In this document: positions 34,081 to 46,299 of the stretch, in pieces
How positions within the stretch are numbered: position 1 is the stretch's first letter
Layout of the letters: every line of letters starts with the position of its first letter
Assembly: GCA_958450325.1 (NCBI GenBank)
Contig: OY288248.1
Span: 1,550,001-1,614,000, forward strand
Length of the DNA stretch: 64,000 nucleotides
Source: Agrostemma githago
Lineage: Eukaryota > Streptophyta > Magnoliopsida > Caryophyllales > Caryophyllaceae
Direction of reading: 5' to 3'
Program-made: the position numbers and the translations under genes
Notes under the pieces: generated by a model
What the model was told of the DNA's origin: nothing
Database searches by the model: none
The model's input: only the letters and a program-made list of their open reading frames with translations

Positions 34081-35199
34081 GAACCAAGTTGGACAATCTT
34101 TTCTAAAAGAACACGGTTTAGATCGTGTTTAAGCTCGACAAAGAGACTCAAACTAGGAAACCTGATCCGATCTTTTTTTAAATTTATAGATCCGATGTCA
34201 CGTACTCGGGCCCACACCAAAACCCGACCCGTTTTCTCTACCACAACATTGTCAATTTGGCATCTAACAGGATATTCCTTGGGGACATGGGTTTGAATTT
34301 TTGACAACACCCAATTCCATATTGTATCACGTTTCATACTTTCACACCCAAAAGGCCAAAACATAACGAAATACAAGATCCAACGGTCCAATAAAATTAT
34401 AAAACGATAATACGACTTTTTTCTAATATGTGTTTACACTCTTAGAGTATATTATACACCTGTTAATAGGTTAATCACGAATTTTTTTACAATAATTATT
34501 AGATATCGTAATTATTATTATTATTGTTGTTGTTGTTTTAGAGGGAGAATTTTATTGATATTATTATCATTATTATTATTATCATCTTTTTTGTTTTAAT
34601 TATAAATCAAAACTTGCATTAAGATCGAAACAAATTATAAGAAATTATTATTATTATTTATTATTATTATTATTATTATTATTGTTCAATCAATCTCTCG
34701 AAAGACGGTTTAATAAAATACTCCGTATAAATGAGACTAACGTATAAGTTATTAGCTTTATTAGATAAACATGTGAAAAGTACAGAGTAATCGATTTTGA
34801 GCTAAATAATACGAGGTAGATCGACTATCAATCTACAGAGTATTAATTTCAGGTATTTGATAAACAGTATATTCCGATAACATATTTAAACAATATATAC
34901 ACACAATTTATCCTTGAAAATAATATAATCTTTTACACCATAGTAATCTGTTAATTATCAAATATTTTTTTTCGTAATTCAACTATTACAATCTATCAAT
35001 CGTATTCCGCTAATATTATCAGTTATTACAACTCTGTTGATAAATAAATAATTAATTATACTCTGTATTAATTAGTTTCACAATAATATTCGTATCTTTT
35101 TGTAAAAACCGTCTCATATGAATATACAAAATTATTTATTTATTTTATTTTATTTCATCGGCAAATTGTTTTCTCTTACAAGTCTCCGCATAATAAAAA
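34081..35199. other. Gene-free AT-rich spacer before SKIP30
   Basis: Nothing coding supported. Contains ATT microsatellites at about 34510-34525, 34570-34583 and 34650-34683. Confidence 0.5.
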
Positions 35200-35774
35200 G
35201 CCCTACCACCGTTTCTTCATCTCTACATTTTCAATTTTTTTAATTAATATTCTAACATATCCATAAAATTTAACCCCCAAAAAAATCAATTTCGAACCTC
35301 TTAAAATCACAAAGTATTGATTTTTTTTTTTTCCCATAAAACATTAATTTTGTTATAATTGGTTCAATTTCCAGATATTTAATCACACATTTCACCATTT
35401 TTCTGATCAAATTCCAGATTTATCACATAATTGGGGGTTAGTTTTTTCTGATCTTAATTCTTGATTTTCTTTTGTTGGGTTGATTTTTTTAGTTATGTTT
35501 GATATTACCCACTTCGTATTTTTGCTTAATTTGCGTTTTGTTGCTGTAATTTGTGTGTTGATTTTGGGGATTTTGAAGAAGAATTGGATTAGGGTTTTGT
35601 GAATTGTGATTAAGTTTTTGTTCGATTGTTATACTGAACTTATGTTATGATTCTTGCTTGTTGTAACTCAATAATAAACTCATGTGGAGTAATTCAAGAA
35701 GTTTGGTTTGTAATTTAGAGGTGAAAGATTGTGAATTTCTTTGTTATATTTTTTTTTTGTCAATTTTGTGTACT

Positions 35775-35880
35775 CTTTCTGTTTCCGTCATTTGTTTACC
35801 TTTTATATTATCCGCTAGTATAGTCTTGAGTATAGTATTGTAATCGAAGGTAAACAAATGATCGAGACACAACGAGATTG
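35775..35880. mobile_element. Short palindromic MITE, same family as 55805-55885
   Basis: Arms gtcatttgtttacctt and aggtaaacaaatgatcgaga are inverted repeats about 55 bp apart. The arms match those of the element in the leader of the zinc-finger gene at 55.8 kb. Confidence 0.65.
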
Positions 35881-36029
35881 CCTTTTGTGTGGTAGAAGTT
35901 ATGAATTCATGATTAGAAGACTAGTGATGTAAAATTTTGTTGCTTGTTTGATTTGTTGGTTTGAAGTATACGACACGAGTAGATGTCGAAAAGTTGAATC
36001 ACCTTCCATTTCATAGTTTATATGAACCA

Positions 36030-36510
36030 AGAAATCGGATTAGAAATCCCAAATGGTTGTTGTTTTGTTCTTTTATTCGCTCGTCGAGGTTAAAGAAAAA
36101 GGGGTGATTTGTTGGGTTGAAAGTGAAATGTTGCACCACATATGCCCTATTAGCAATCACCACTATGAATCTATGATTAGTAAAGTCGTAGCTAGTTGAA
36201 CTAGCCTATGGCCTAGCTTGTGTGAGAATTTTCGGTATGAGTTTGAAGGCCAAGTACTTGAGTTGTGTAGTAAGGTTGTAGGATTAGAAATCCCAAATTT
36301 TGTTGTTTTGTTCTTTTATTCACGCGTCGATGTTGAAGAAAAGGGGTGATTTATTGGGTTGAAAGTGAAATGTTGCACCACATATGCCCTATTAGCAATC
36401 ACCATGATTAGTACTCATAAAGTCGTAGCTAGTTGAACTAGCCTATGGCCTAGCTTGTGTCAGAATTATCGGTATGATGAGTTTAAAGGCCAAGTACTTG
36501 AGTTGTGTAG
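36030..36510. repeat. Two-copy tandem duplication (about 245 bp) in the SKIP30 leader region
   Basis: Both copies have attagaaatcccaaat, gttgttttgttcttttatt, gttgaaagtgaaatgttgca, ccacatatgccctattagca and gaactagcctatggcctagc. Near-identical over most of their length. Confidence 0.93.
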
Positions 36511-37031
36511 TAAGGGTGATCTTGGGAGTGATGTTTGATTGATGTCGAATGTCGATGAACATTGTTTAAATCCTCGAATTCGTGATTTATGACATGGAGA
36601 TCGTGTTTTTGAGGTTGAAATATTGTGTCTTTTGTCGAGAGATCAAGTGGTACGGAGTAAGAGTTATCTTTCATAGGCTGAAGTAATGGAATATAAGTAC
36701 AAGATCTTAGCTTGCTTATGATTGACAAATCACTAATTTCGAGAAATTGAAATTGTTGGGAACATGTGAAGTGATTATCGTCTCCATAGCTCTTCGCTAA
36801 CTGAGCTCCATTTTCCTGTTAAGTAGTCAAATGAGTTCATATGGAACGTGTGAACAACATATAGAGCGAAGAGTGATAGAGAAGTACAATGGAATAAGTA
36901 TTTCGAGGACAAATAGAAGTTCGTTATTGACGTTTTTCGATTGCTCTTTTTTGCAGGTGCCTTTGCTGAAAGCTTCTTTTTTGTGGGTTTTGCATGCGAT
37001 TTGTAATACGGGTATTAGATACTGTATTATT

Positions 37032-38096
37032 ATGTCTGCATTGATCGAAGGACTTCCTGATGCTGTTGCGCTAAGATGCTTAGCTTACGTTCCATTCTAC
37101 CTGCACCCTAACCTAGAGCTCGTAAGCCATACATGGAGAACCGCCCTACGCAGCCATGAGCTGTTCAAGGCACGTGAAGAGGTCGGTTCTCAAGAGGAGT
37201 TTCTCTGTGTATGCGCGTTCGAGCCAGAAAACCTATGGCAGCTCTACGATCCAATCCACCATATCTGGATAACAATGCCCGTCCTCCCCTCAAAAGTCCG
37301 ACACCTAGCTCACTTCGGTGTGGTCTCAACATCCGGAAAGTTATTCGTTCTCGGCGGCGGGAGCGAAGCGGTCGACCCGTTGACCGGCGACCAAGACGGT
37401 AGCTTCGCAACCGACGAAGTTTGGTCGTACGACCCGATCCTTCGAAGGTGGGCCCAGTGCAAGCCGATGCGGGTCCCACGAGCGATGTTCGCGTGTTGCG
37501 TGTTGGAAGGGAAGATAGTCGTCGCCGGCGGGTTCACCACTTGTAGGAAATCGATCGCTTTGGCCGAAGTGTACGATCCCGAGAGTAACACGTGGGCGTC
37601 GATCCAAGACCTTCCTTACACCTACAACTCGGCTTGTTCGGGTGTGGTCATCGGTGGGAAAATGAACGTGGTGCATAAGGGACTCTCGACGGTCCAAGTG
37701 TTGGGCACGGTTCGCGGTGGTGGTGGTGGTGGTGGTGGGGGTGGTGGTTGGGTGGTGGAGGACCACGGGTGGCTCCAAGGTCCGATGGCGGTCGTGGAGG
37801 GGATTCTCTACGTGATGAGCCACGGGTTGGTGTACCGGCAAGAGACCGAGAGACGGAAGATGGTTGTGTCGGCTTATGAGGTTAGGAAGAGGATTGGGTC
37901 CGCGATGGTTGGGCTAGGAGGAGAGATTTACGTGGTTGGGGGAGTCATTGGGCCGGACCGTAGTAACCGAGACATCAAGCCCACGTCGGATGTCGATGTT
38001 TTGAGCGTCGGGAGTGAACGACCGGTTTGGCACCATGGCACCCCGATGTCGAGGTGCCGTGGGACCGTGCTTGGGTGTACTAAGTTGAAAATTTAG
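37032..38096 (+). CDS. SKIP30: F-box/kelch-repeat protein SKIP30 (354 aa)
   Basis: Single coding exon. SKP1-interacting F-box proteins recruit substrates to SCF ubiquitin ligases. The F-box is near the N terminus (GLPDAVALRCLAYVPFYLHP, then LELVSHTWRTAL). Kelch repeats follow: HFGVVSTSGKLFVLGGGSEA, ATDEVWSYDPILRRW, PRAMFACCVLEGKIVVAGGF, ALAEVYDPESNTWASI, GGEIYVVGGVIGPDRSN, ending TRCRGT-like SRCRGTVLGCTKLKI. I use the ATG at 37032, not the earlier in-frame ATG at 36831, because homologues begin at MSxLxxGxPxAVALRCLA and a splice acceptor lies between the two. A run of 11 glycines from a GGT repeat interrupts the protein after STVQVLGTVR. Codons are GC-rich compared with its surroundings. Confidence 0.95.
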   Translation: MSALIEGLPDAVALRCLAYVPFYLHPNLELVSHTWRTALRSHELFKAREEVGSQEEFLCVCAFEPENLWQLYDPIHHIWITMPVLPSKVRHLAHFGVVSTSGKLFVLGGGSEAVDPLTGDQDGSFATDEVWSYDPILRRWAQCKPMRVPRAMFACCVLEGKIVVAGGFTTCRKSIALAEVYDPESNTWASIQDLPYTYNSACSGVVIGGKMNVVHKGLSTVQVLGTVRGGGGGGGGGGGWVVEDHGWLQGPMAVVEGILYVMSHGLVYRQETERRKMVVSAYEVRKRIGSAMVGLGGEIYVVGGVIGPDRSNRDIKPTSDVDVLSVGSERPVWHHGTPMSRCRGTVLGCTKLKI

Positions 38097-38589
38097 GGTT
38101 GTTTTTGCAGTTTTTTCTTCATTTCTTGCTCTTTGTTGTAAGAATTGTGTGCCTTTTTCTTTGATGGTGTAATCATTCTCTTAATCTCAAGGTTAATATA
38201 GAATTTATAGCACAATTAATTGATATTTGGAGATGAAATTGTAGGGACGATTCTCGTTTTATATGATACTGGTACAAAACCCGTGTCTATGCACGATTTT
38301 TCATTAATTTTTGTACCATAACAACATTAACTCGAAATATATCTAATCTAATATGAGTAACTAATACGAGTACTCCGTACCTACAATTACTAGTACTTTC
38401 TAAGTTTCAAGCCACGTTTCTCTCTTTTGGATCAACGAAGAACACACTTACGCAGTTACGCCATGTTCTTTTCAACTTGTTTTCAGTCCACTTTAGTTCT
38501 GTTCTAGTTCTGTTCAGCCCCAGATGTTTGATTATGTCTCAGTACCCCGGTCCAGCCTAATTGTCTAGTTTAGCTCACCCTAGTTCAGT
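38097..38589. other. SKIP30 3' region
   Basis: Probable 3' UTR to about 38220, then spacer without recognisable features. Confidence 0.45.
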
Positions 38590-38710
38590 ACAACCTACCT
38601 TAATGATGAGGTAAATCGAACATGAGACCTGTTATCAAGGTTACCTCTCTCTTAACCACTAGATTAAGACATCTGTCCGATTCGAATCTCGTGTAATTAT
38701 TGGGTTAAGA
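38590..38710 (-). mobile_element. tRNA-derived SINE-like element, degraded
   Basis: On the minus strand an A-box-like TAATCTAGTGG (38656-38666) is followed at about 45 bp by a B-box-like TGTTCGATTTA (38612-38622) after ggtctca. The same order, ctagtggttaa then ggtctca.gttc, is seen in the element at 49860-50049. Ends are not defined. Confidence 0.5.
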
Positions 38711-39661
38711 ACATCATAATAATTTTAGAATTTTAGGGTTTGATGCCTAAATATGATCACAAAATTAGCATTTGATAGACAATGGTTTAGTTGTGGGTTA
38801 ATTGATTGGGCCTTAAAATGACAAAGACAAGTCCTAGATGAGTGGTTCCCTTTTCAAATCAATTGTTCACTCTCACGCCCCTTTCTATGATTTTAATCAT
38901 TTACCCACGAATTATGTCTAGACCCTATCAAATTTATTTCACCTAATAATCAAAATTTAATGTACCCAAAAAAATAATAATAATAATAATACTTGTAAAA
39001 AAATACTCCATAAAAAATTTCATTGGATAGTATATGAATCTGGTCGATTCAGATTTCAGAACAGATCACTTTGTATATTCTGTATTTGAAAAAACTTCGT
39101 TCATATTTAAATATCGCGATGAATGAATAATTATCGAAAATATCAAGCTGGTTGGACGAGTTTGGCCCGCACATTCTTGGTTAAGATATTACTCTGTACA
39201 TGTATATTTAACCAGTAAAACAGATCAAATACATAAAGATTACAGATATGACGAACTGACTTGTCCTAACGATCAGCTATATATCAGGTCGTATTTGGTG
39301 AACGACCCTTTGCTTTAGGTCAATTCGAATATGGTCACTTCAGTTTTTTTTGGTGTTAAAATCAGTTTCTTTCAAATTTATGAATATTGTGAGTGGATTT
39401 ATCAAAAACGGGTTGGACGGATCGTGTCTGTTTCATTCTTTAGTTATAATGGCCCTATCTCATTGTATGCTTTAGGTCCACTATTATTCATCTACCATGA
39501 CATGGTACTAAGAATTATGATCACTTGATTGTAACAATATTGTTAACAAAATGTTGTCACATGATTTGTGTCTTCATCAAATTCAACGCATTTTAGCATG
39601 AGATTACAATCTATAAGCATCATTAATTAATTAATTTAATTAGTAATTAATTAATTAATTA

Positions 39662-40010
39662 CAATAAACGATAAATGTAGTCTAAAGGGCTGTATTTACG
39701 AGATTACAGAGTAAATAATACAGTATAATAGTATATGCATTAGTCTTCAAATTTTTTTTTTTTTTTTTTTACCAAATTTGAAAGATTTTAATTGTTTAAA
39801 TACAGAAAATGGACAGTGTTTAAAATTAATTAATTAATTAATTACAACAAACGATAAATACAGACTGTATTTACAAGATTACAGAGTAAATGATACATTA
39901 TAATATTATACGTATAAGTCTTCAATTTTTTTTAAATTTTTTTTTATCAAATTTGGAAGATTTTAATTGTTTAAATACATCAAATAGACTATATTTAAAT
40001 TATTAGTTAA
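39662..40010. repeat. Two tandem copies of an AT-rich element (about 175 bp)
   Basis: Both have acgataaat.cag, tgtatttac.agattacaga, gtaaat.ataca, taagtcttcaa, a T-run, then ggaagattttaattgttta. Related single copies, with ttaaatacag and ttaagg ends, seem present near 43265-43430 and 43990-44190. Confidence 0.75.
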
Positions 40011-40565
40011 TTAATTAAATTTATATTACTTGGGATATAATAATTGGACCTCCAAAAGCATGATAATAGTAATTAATATAAATATAAGTTGGCATTCAAT
40101 AATTGGAGGTAAGATGATATGCTTAGGTCAAAGATGGTTTTTACTCTTATCCATTTAATCTTACCCAAATTTTTGTTTGTAACATAGTAATCCGTCATTT
40201 TTTTATAACGAATTGAATACGACCCATTTACATACAAAAATATAAAACATTACAAAAATAATATGTTATCTTTTCTACATAAATAGGTAGTATTATTTGG
40301 CCTGTTATAATATAGTAACAGATACTTTCGTCACAAAGGAGAATAACTGTTAATTTTATATTTAGATTTGTGACAAATTTTAATGGAAAATGGTATCATA
40401 ATGTCTACTATAATGGGCCCCAAATTGGGTCTAAATTTGTTTATGTAAGTTACCAAATTGTTGATTTGCTCGTACACACTATTGTTTGATGGGTTTGGCA
40501 TATTGTATGACTTACATTGATCCATGACGCCATTCTTTTGAGTACGACCTGCTTCTGTTTGGTAA

Positions 40566-41705
40566 ACGGTATATTTGATGAAAAATATTTTAGTAAATTT
40601 CGGTTTATATTAGTAAGTTGATTATCAATAAATGTGTACAAAATTCATAAATTTCGATTTAAATTAGTTGAATCTACTGTTTTGAATTTTCTGCTAATTG
40701 GAGCGTATTGAAACTTATACATTCAATTTGTACATGAAACCAATCTAATTTAGTAAACGGTATATTAGGTGAAAAATACTGTAATAAATTTCGGTTTATA
40801 TTAGTAGGTTGATTATCAATGAATGTGTACAAAATTCGTAAATTTTCGTTTAAATTAGTTGAATCTACTGTTTTGAATGTTCGGCTAATCGGAGTGTATT
40901 GAAATCGTACATTCAATTTATACATGAAACCAATCTAATTTAGTAAACGGTATATTAGGTGAAAAATAAACCCTAGTTTTTTCCTCCTCTTTCTCCCCAA
41001 AAAACCCTACTTTTCCTCCTCGATCTGGGGCCTCCATCGATGATTAATCGATGGTAAGCCCCAAAAATTGTTGAAGTCTCAATTACTAGTTATCAAATCT
41101 TATTCAATAAAAGTCTCTGTTTTATGAGAGTTGTTTTCGTCCTTTTTTTCAAGGTTTTTTTCTTTATTTCGAGGTTTCAATCCTTTACATTAGTATAGGG
41201 CTTTGATTTCAAGAACTATGTGCAAGATCATGAGAGCAATGGAATCCCTACGTACGGCGATATAATTGAGGTCAGATCTCGGTCTACTATTTGTCAAAAT
41301 AGAGGAAGTTCATCATCTTGGAGGCTTTTTCATCAGATCTATAGATTCCTTCGCGAAAGGCTGGGTAAATAAACAACGATATATAGAAAGCTATGCAGAA
41401 GCGCATTATTCTAATAGTGATCTTTGTCTCAATGATGTTCTTTATTTATTTTTCACAAATCTGTATTCAGTTCAATTTGGCATCGTTTGTAGATGCCGGA
41501 TGACTTATTATTACTGATATTGATCTTCACTTTCAAAAAAAAAAAAAAGTTGAAAAATACTGTAATAAATTTCGGTTTATATTAGTAGGTTGATTATCAA
41601 TGAATGTGTACAAAATTCGCAAATTTCGGTTTAAATTAGTTGAATCTACTGTTTTGAATGTTCGGCTAATAAAAGAGTATTGAAACTGTACATTTAATTT
41701 ATACA
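40566..41705. repeat. Three tandem 185-195 bp units, the third split by a retroposon
   Basis: Units near 40566-40753, 40754-40942 and 40943-40968 continuing at 41551-41705. Shared blocks: taaatttcggtttatattag, gttgattatcaat.aatgtg, tagttgaatctactgttttg and acattcaattt.tacatgaa. Confidence 0.92.
40969..41550 (+). mobile_element. Poly(A)-tailed retroposon, 582 bp, with target duplication
   Basis: Begins aaccctagttttttcctcct and ends cttcactttc followed by an A run. TGAAAAATA flanks it at 40960-40968 and 41551-41559. It sits inside a tandem repeat whose other units show the uninterrupted site. Internal open frame 41266-41517 (83 codons) has no recognised product. A second, 5'-truncated copy is at 48797-49033. 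It could be a deleted LINE or a retrotransposed transcript. Confidence 0.82.
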
Positions 41706-42529
41706 TGAAAACAATCTAGTAATTAATTGTGTTATAATCTGTTAATTAACCAACATTATTTCTTAATTCTTCTAAAAGAGAAGAAGTGTTGAACCAAACA
41801 GTCTCATAAGATGTTTTGAGTTAAATGCCTAAAAGCATTTTAACTTGGTTGTTAGATGATTCTAGAAAATTTGGTTTTATTTTTTTCAAAGTAAAAGATG
41901 ATTTCACTTTTATCTCTTCAATATTTCACTTTTACCCATACATTTTTTGTAAGAGATTAAACTTACAATGCTTTGATTATGGTGAGTGAAATTTATAAAG
42001 ATTTGATTCACTCTTTGCATTAAAAAAAAAAATAAAAAAAAATGAGTGATTTTGTACCACGTAAAACTCAAGTATTCCATATATGCGTAATAAAATTCAT
42101 CGAAGCTTAACGAAAATTAAAATATATAATTACTGAATAATATATCCAAAAAAATAAATAAAAACTACTCCATATTTAATGAATTTATCCAAACATTTTG
42201 TTATTTTGTACTCCGCACATTTTATTTTGAGTTTGCTATTACTCGATATAATTCAACTCTTGTTTAAATTTAAGAAGAAAATCCCTCTTTTAAACGAGAA
42301 TTTGTGAAAAATAATTACGATTTACGCGTATATACTATACTATGAAATATATACGAGTAGATTATTATTTTTATTTTTATTTTTATTTTTTTAATAAAAA
42401 CGGATCTTGCATTAACACCAGAACAAATTAAAAGAAGTTAGAGGGGAGCCTAGATACTATCTGGGTCCCCACTCCCTTAGTAATCGCGAAACTAATTCTA
42501 GTGAACTAATTTTTTTTTATAAAAACTAA

Positions 42530-42563
<34 letters not shown>

Positions 42564-44700
42564 GGATATAGCATATGCCATTGATAGTATTCTTTGTAGA
42601 AACTTTGAAGGATCATTGATCATTGATCATATACCACTTGATCACTTGAATAATATTTTGGGATTAATTAAAATTGGTTGGTAATTAATAAAAGGAATAT
42701 ATAGACCGTGTCAAAGATGAACAAATAAAGCCTCATTATTCAGCTGGTAACGACCGCATAAAATTGAGTCAAATTTCAAATCCTGGAGGTCTTTCACTCT
42801 AAAATTAAACTAGTCGACGATAATTAATAGAGAAGTCAGTTAACTTTCAACAATTATGAATATGAATTATTAAAAGACTCGATAAATTATTACTAATGTT
42901 AACTAAATGAGACGGTACATCGTCTAGTTAATTATTTTTTCGGCTCACAAGAGAATTACTCTATAACACGACTTATTCAACGAAATACGAGTAGATCGAA
43001 GAAATAAATATTATATATATATATAATATTTATATGTATGTAAATAGAGTAGTACATTGTTAATTTGTAGGGTGACATCAAAGTAGGTTTACAAGTCATT
43101 TTCTACATGTCGTAATTTGTATGCACATAGTAGTTATATTATATTGTGTAAGACGGTCTCACATCGTATAGTAATCTAATTATATATAAAAGCTCATTTG
43201 TTTATTAATAAAAAAAGAATTATCATTTTGCATAAGTGAACAGTTTCACGCGTGAAAGAAGAAATGATAAATAATACAGCCCGAAAGAGTAAAAAAATTC
43301 TTAATTTACATGCATTAATTAATTACACCGATCTATGTATAATTTAGTTTTATTTAATAATTAATATCAAATCTGAAAGATATTAAATACTTAAATACAT
43401 TCTTAAGGGTCATATATTTAATATTACCCTAAAATTAAATTAAACTTCATCTTCAATGTTAATTTATTTTAATTAACATTATTATTAACAGTAATTATTA
43501 TGTAAGACTGTTTTTACAAAAATAAATCGTCTCACGTGTGAGACCGTCTTAAACAGAAGGTTGAGTTGTAAAACAAATTAATGAATTTAGTACTAATATT
43601 AAAAGAGGGCCATATTTTATGGCATTAACACACCTTAATTATAACTTGTGGGACAAGTATATGTGTGCTTTGTCCATATGATTTGCATTAATATGGATCT
43701 CACCATGCAAGGACACTTATTAACACTTGTCATTCTTATATATGGTGATTTATTTTATCACTTTAATAAGATTTATTTGAAATTAAAAATAAATAAATTG
43801 TATTTTCTAATTTCTAACAACTTTGGGTGTGATGTGCAATAAATTTGACTTTAATGTGAAAATATATGCATTGCTTTGAGTCATGAATGTGTATATGTAT
43901 TTTTGATAATATTAAAATGTATGGAAATTATGTAAGACAATATCACATTATAAATCAGCCATAATTCATGACAAGCAAATCTAATTTATAAATAATGTTA
44001 AATACGTTTTTAAGGTTGTATTTTAACATTTAAAATCTTCAAAATTTAGTACTCTGTATAAACTTACAAATTAATTGAAACCCAAATGATACATATACTG
44101 ATACAATTAATACATGTATTAAAAAATTTACTTCGTATTTAATTTATTGGTATCTTAAACACAGTCCTAATTAGGACTGTATTTATCAATTTCCCGAATA
44201 TATAACTCATAAAACCAATTTACCCAAAATATATTTTAACTTGTCATGTAATTTTAGAAAAAAAATCTCCTAATATATATAGTTGAGAATATAGTTGTCC
44301 TATTATTCTATTAAGGACATGGGTCAATTAACCACTCCAATTTAGGGAGAAATGGCATGTGTAGTAGGTCCTTAAAATTGATTTATCCAATTGGAGATAA
44401 TGACAAAAGTAATTGATGTATTATGCAAATTGATAGAGATTGTGCCAAATGCACAACTATTGAAAATAATGATAAATTTTAGATCATTGAGATGATGCAA
44501 TTGGATGGAAGTACTAAATGGTCTAAATCTCTTGTTGAAACATTTATTTAGCTTTATTGTTGATGAGGAAGAGTATCTTCAAAGATAAATAAATAATGGA
44601 ATAAAATGATAAATATTCTGATCAAATAAATGTACGACTCCTTCAATATAATCGTCTTATATTTATTCATTTACCCCATTATATTTATATTTTTGGAGTA
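41706..44700. other. AT-rich gene-free spacer
   Basis: No supported gene. Contains ATT microsatellites (about 42534-42562), a gatcattgatcatt run near 42610, TA palindromes near 43010-43035 and diverged copies of dispersed AT-rich elements (43265-43430, 43990-44190). A ttgcattaa.accagaacaa stretch at 42410 resembles 34615, perhaps a retroelement remnant. Confidence 0.5.
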
Positions 44701-44708
44701 AATCAATT

Positions 44709-45110
44709 ATGTATTCATGCTTGAATTTTCTCTATGAAAGACTTATAAGAGATCGACATGTAGACTTGACAAGTCCTGATGAGATCAAGTGCATGATCTA
44801 TCGAGTAATAATGTTCCCTACACATGCATCAACAATATGTTCAATCATGTATGCTATGATGCGTACTCGATCTGAATTTGCGTATGATTTGTGCATATGT
44901 AAAAATACCTGGCTAATCTAGCCCTCACCTGGCCTGGCGAGGTGCATTGAATCGCAGTGAAGAACATCCTTAAGTACTTGAAATCAGAAGAACTAGTGAT
45001 AAATTCCTAGTCTATGCGGTGGAAAAGATGAGTTGGCTAGTTGTTAATAACGGTCACATACATTACTGCGTGAACTTTTAGAGTGAAAAGATGATTTAAT
45101 TACCGATCTC
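44709..45110 (+). pseudogene. Decayed Ty1/copia polyprotein fragment (RT to RNase H)
   Basis: The frame at 44709 reads ..STICSIMYAMMRTRSEFAYD, matching the copia IGSIMYAM.CTRPD.AYA block. After frame breaks, 44940-45060 gives VKNILKYL and FLVY-like stretches, the next conserved copia block. Stops and shifts show it is dead. No LTRs were found next to it. Confidence 0.68.
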
Positions 45111-45188
45111 ATTTGTGTTAAAGGGTTATTTGTTCCTTGTTCAAGAATCGTCTGATCTCAAGAATTAGAGGGAAAATATGTAGATTGT

Positions 45189-45410
45189 GCAGCACAAGAA
45201 CCAGAACTGGGCGAGTTACAGTCAAGTTAAGGTCACCCGGTAGAACAAGAACCAGAACTGGACGAGTCACAGTCAAGTTAAGGTCGGCCGGTAGCACAAG
45301 AACCAGAACTGGGCGAGTTACAGTCAAGTTAAGGTCGCCCAGTAGCACAAGAACCAGAACTGGGCGAGTTACAATCAAGTTAAGATCGCCCGGTAGCACG
45401 AGAACCCTGT
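45189..45410. repeat. 51-bp minisatellite, 4 full units and a partial
   Basis: Unit: agcacaagaaccagaactgg, gcgagttacagtcaagttaa, ggtc.cccggt. The 51-bp length keeps frames open on both strands (91 and 93 codons), giving a 17-residue peptide repeat, but no homologue is recognised and coding is doubtful. Confidence 0.93.
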
Positions 45411-45743
45411 AGAAAAGCGTTCTCGTGCTTTATTTTATTCTTATTATTAAATCTAGAGGTAGAGTAGATTGTTGTATTTGTGTGTAGTGCCCATCACTCC
45501 GACTAGACTTGAGCCTTAAAGCATGAAAGGTTCCCTAAAACAGAAGGGATATTTAGTGTATATTTTGATTCTATGCATGGACAAACAAGGCACACTACAT
45601 ACCCCTACTTCAAAAAAAAAAAAAAAAAAACTTTTGCATACATACATGACCTCAAAGTCTAAGGTCTTTTTTTTTCTATATACCTTTAATTTTTAGGGTA
45701 TAATATCTATCTACTTAGTCCTACTTTTCTTTTCATTTATGAT

Positions 45744-46298
45744 TAAAATGAGCTGGTAGCTAGTCTCCCTTGTGACGTAGACATCTATCGTTATGTTATA
45801 ACATGTCAAACACAGAGTGTTACTCATTTAGATAAAAAATGACAACGTATTGTTCTTTTGAAGGCTGTATGTTTTTGTTCTTTTCTATGTAACTGTTATA
45901 ACATTAAAATGAGCAGTTAGTCTCTCTGTGACGTACATGTCCTATCCATCGTTATGTTGTAGCAGCTCAAATACTACTCATTTACACAGAAAATGATAAA
46001 GCATTGTTATTCTCGACAAATATTACTCATTTGGATAGAAACTAAACGACAAAGAATTGTTCTTCCCGATCGAGGTTGCATGCTTTATTTTGTTCTTTTC
46101 TATGTAAATGATTGCTCCGTAATATTTAACCTTTTGTAACATTAAAATGACCAGTTAGACTCCCTTGTGATTTAGATATTCATCTTTATGTTGTAACAGC
46201 TCAAATACTACTCATTTAGACAAAAAATGACAAAGCATTGTTATTCTCGAGGCTGTATATGCATGCTTTTACTCTTTTCGATGTATATGATTAATATT
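45744..46298. repeat. Diverged tandem repeat, about 3 units of 160-240 bp
   Basis: Units share attaaaatgagc.gttag, ctcccttgtgac, tcgttatgttgtaacagctc, aaatactactcattt and gacaaagcattgttattctc. A trace of a further unit lies beyond the LTR cluster near 47210-47320, so the LTRs inserted into this array. Confidence 0.8.
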
Positions 46299-46299
46299 T

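Larger units (their letters stand above)
35200..37031 (+). other. Probable 5' leader and leader intron of SKIP30
   Basis: T/C-rich leader-like sequence begins near 35200. A strong acceptor, tttttgcag at 36948-36956, lies 75 bp before the chosen ATG, which fits a leader intron. The exact donor is not certain. The span contains a short palindromic element at 35775-35880 and a two-copy repeat at 36030-36510. Confidence 0.5.

Noticed and set aside
33813..34391. A 192-codon minus-strand open frame
   Set aside because: It runs through a hAT-type element and low-complexity GGTCC-rich DNA and shows no family motif.
36831..37031. N-terminal extension of SKIP30 from the upstream ATG
   Set aside because: A splice acceptor lies between, and homologues start at the ATG at 37032.
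37165..37841. Antisense open frames over SKIP30
   Set aside because: Shadows of a GC-rich coding exon; no motifs.
44709..44921. A small intact gene
   Set aside because: Its only recognisable stretch is a copia reverse transcriptase block, followed by frame breaks.
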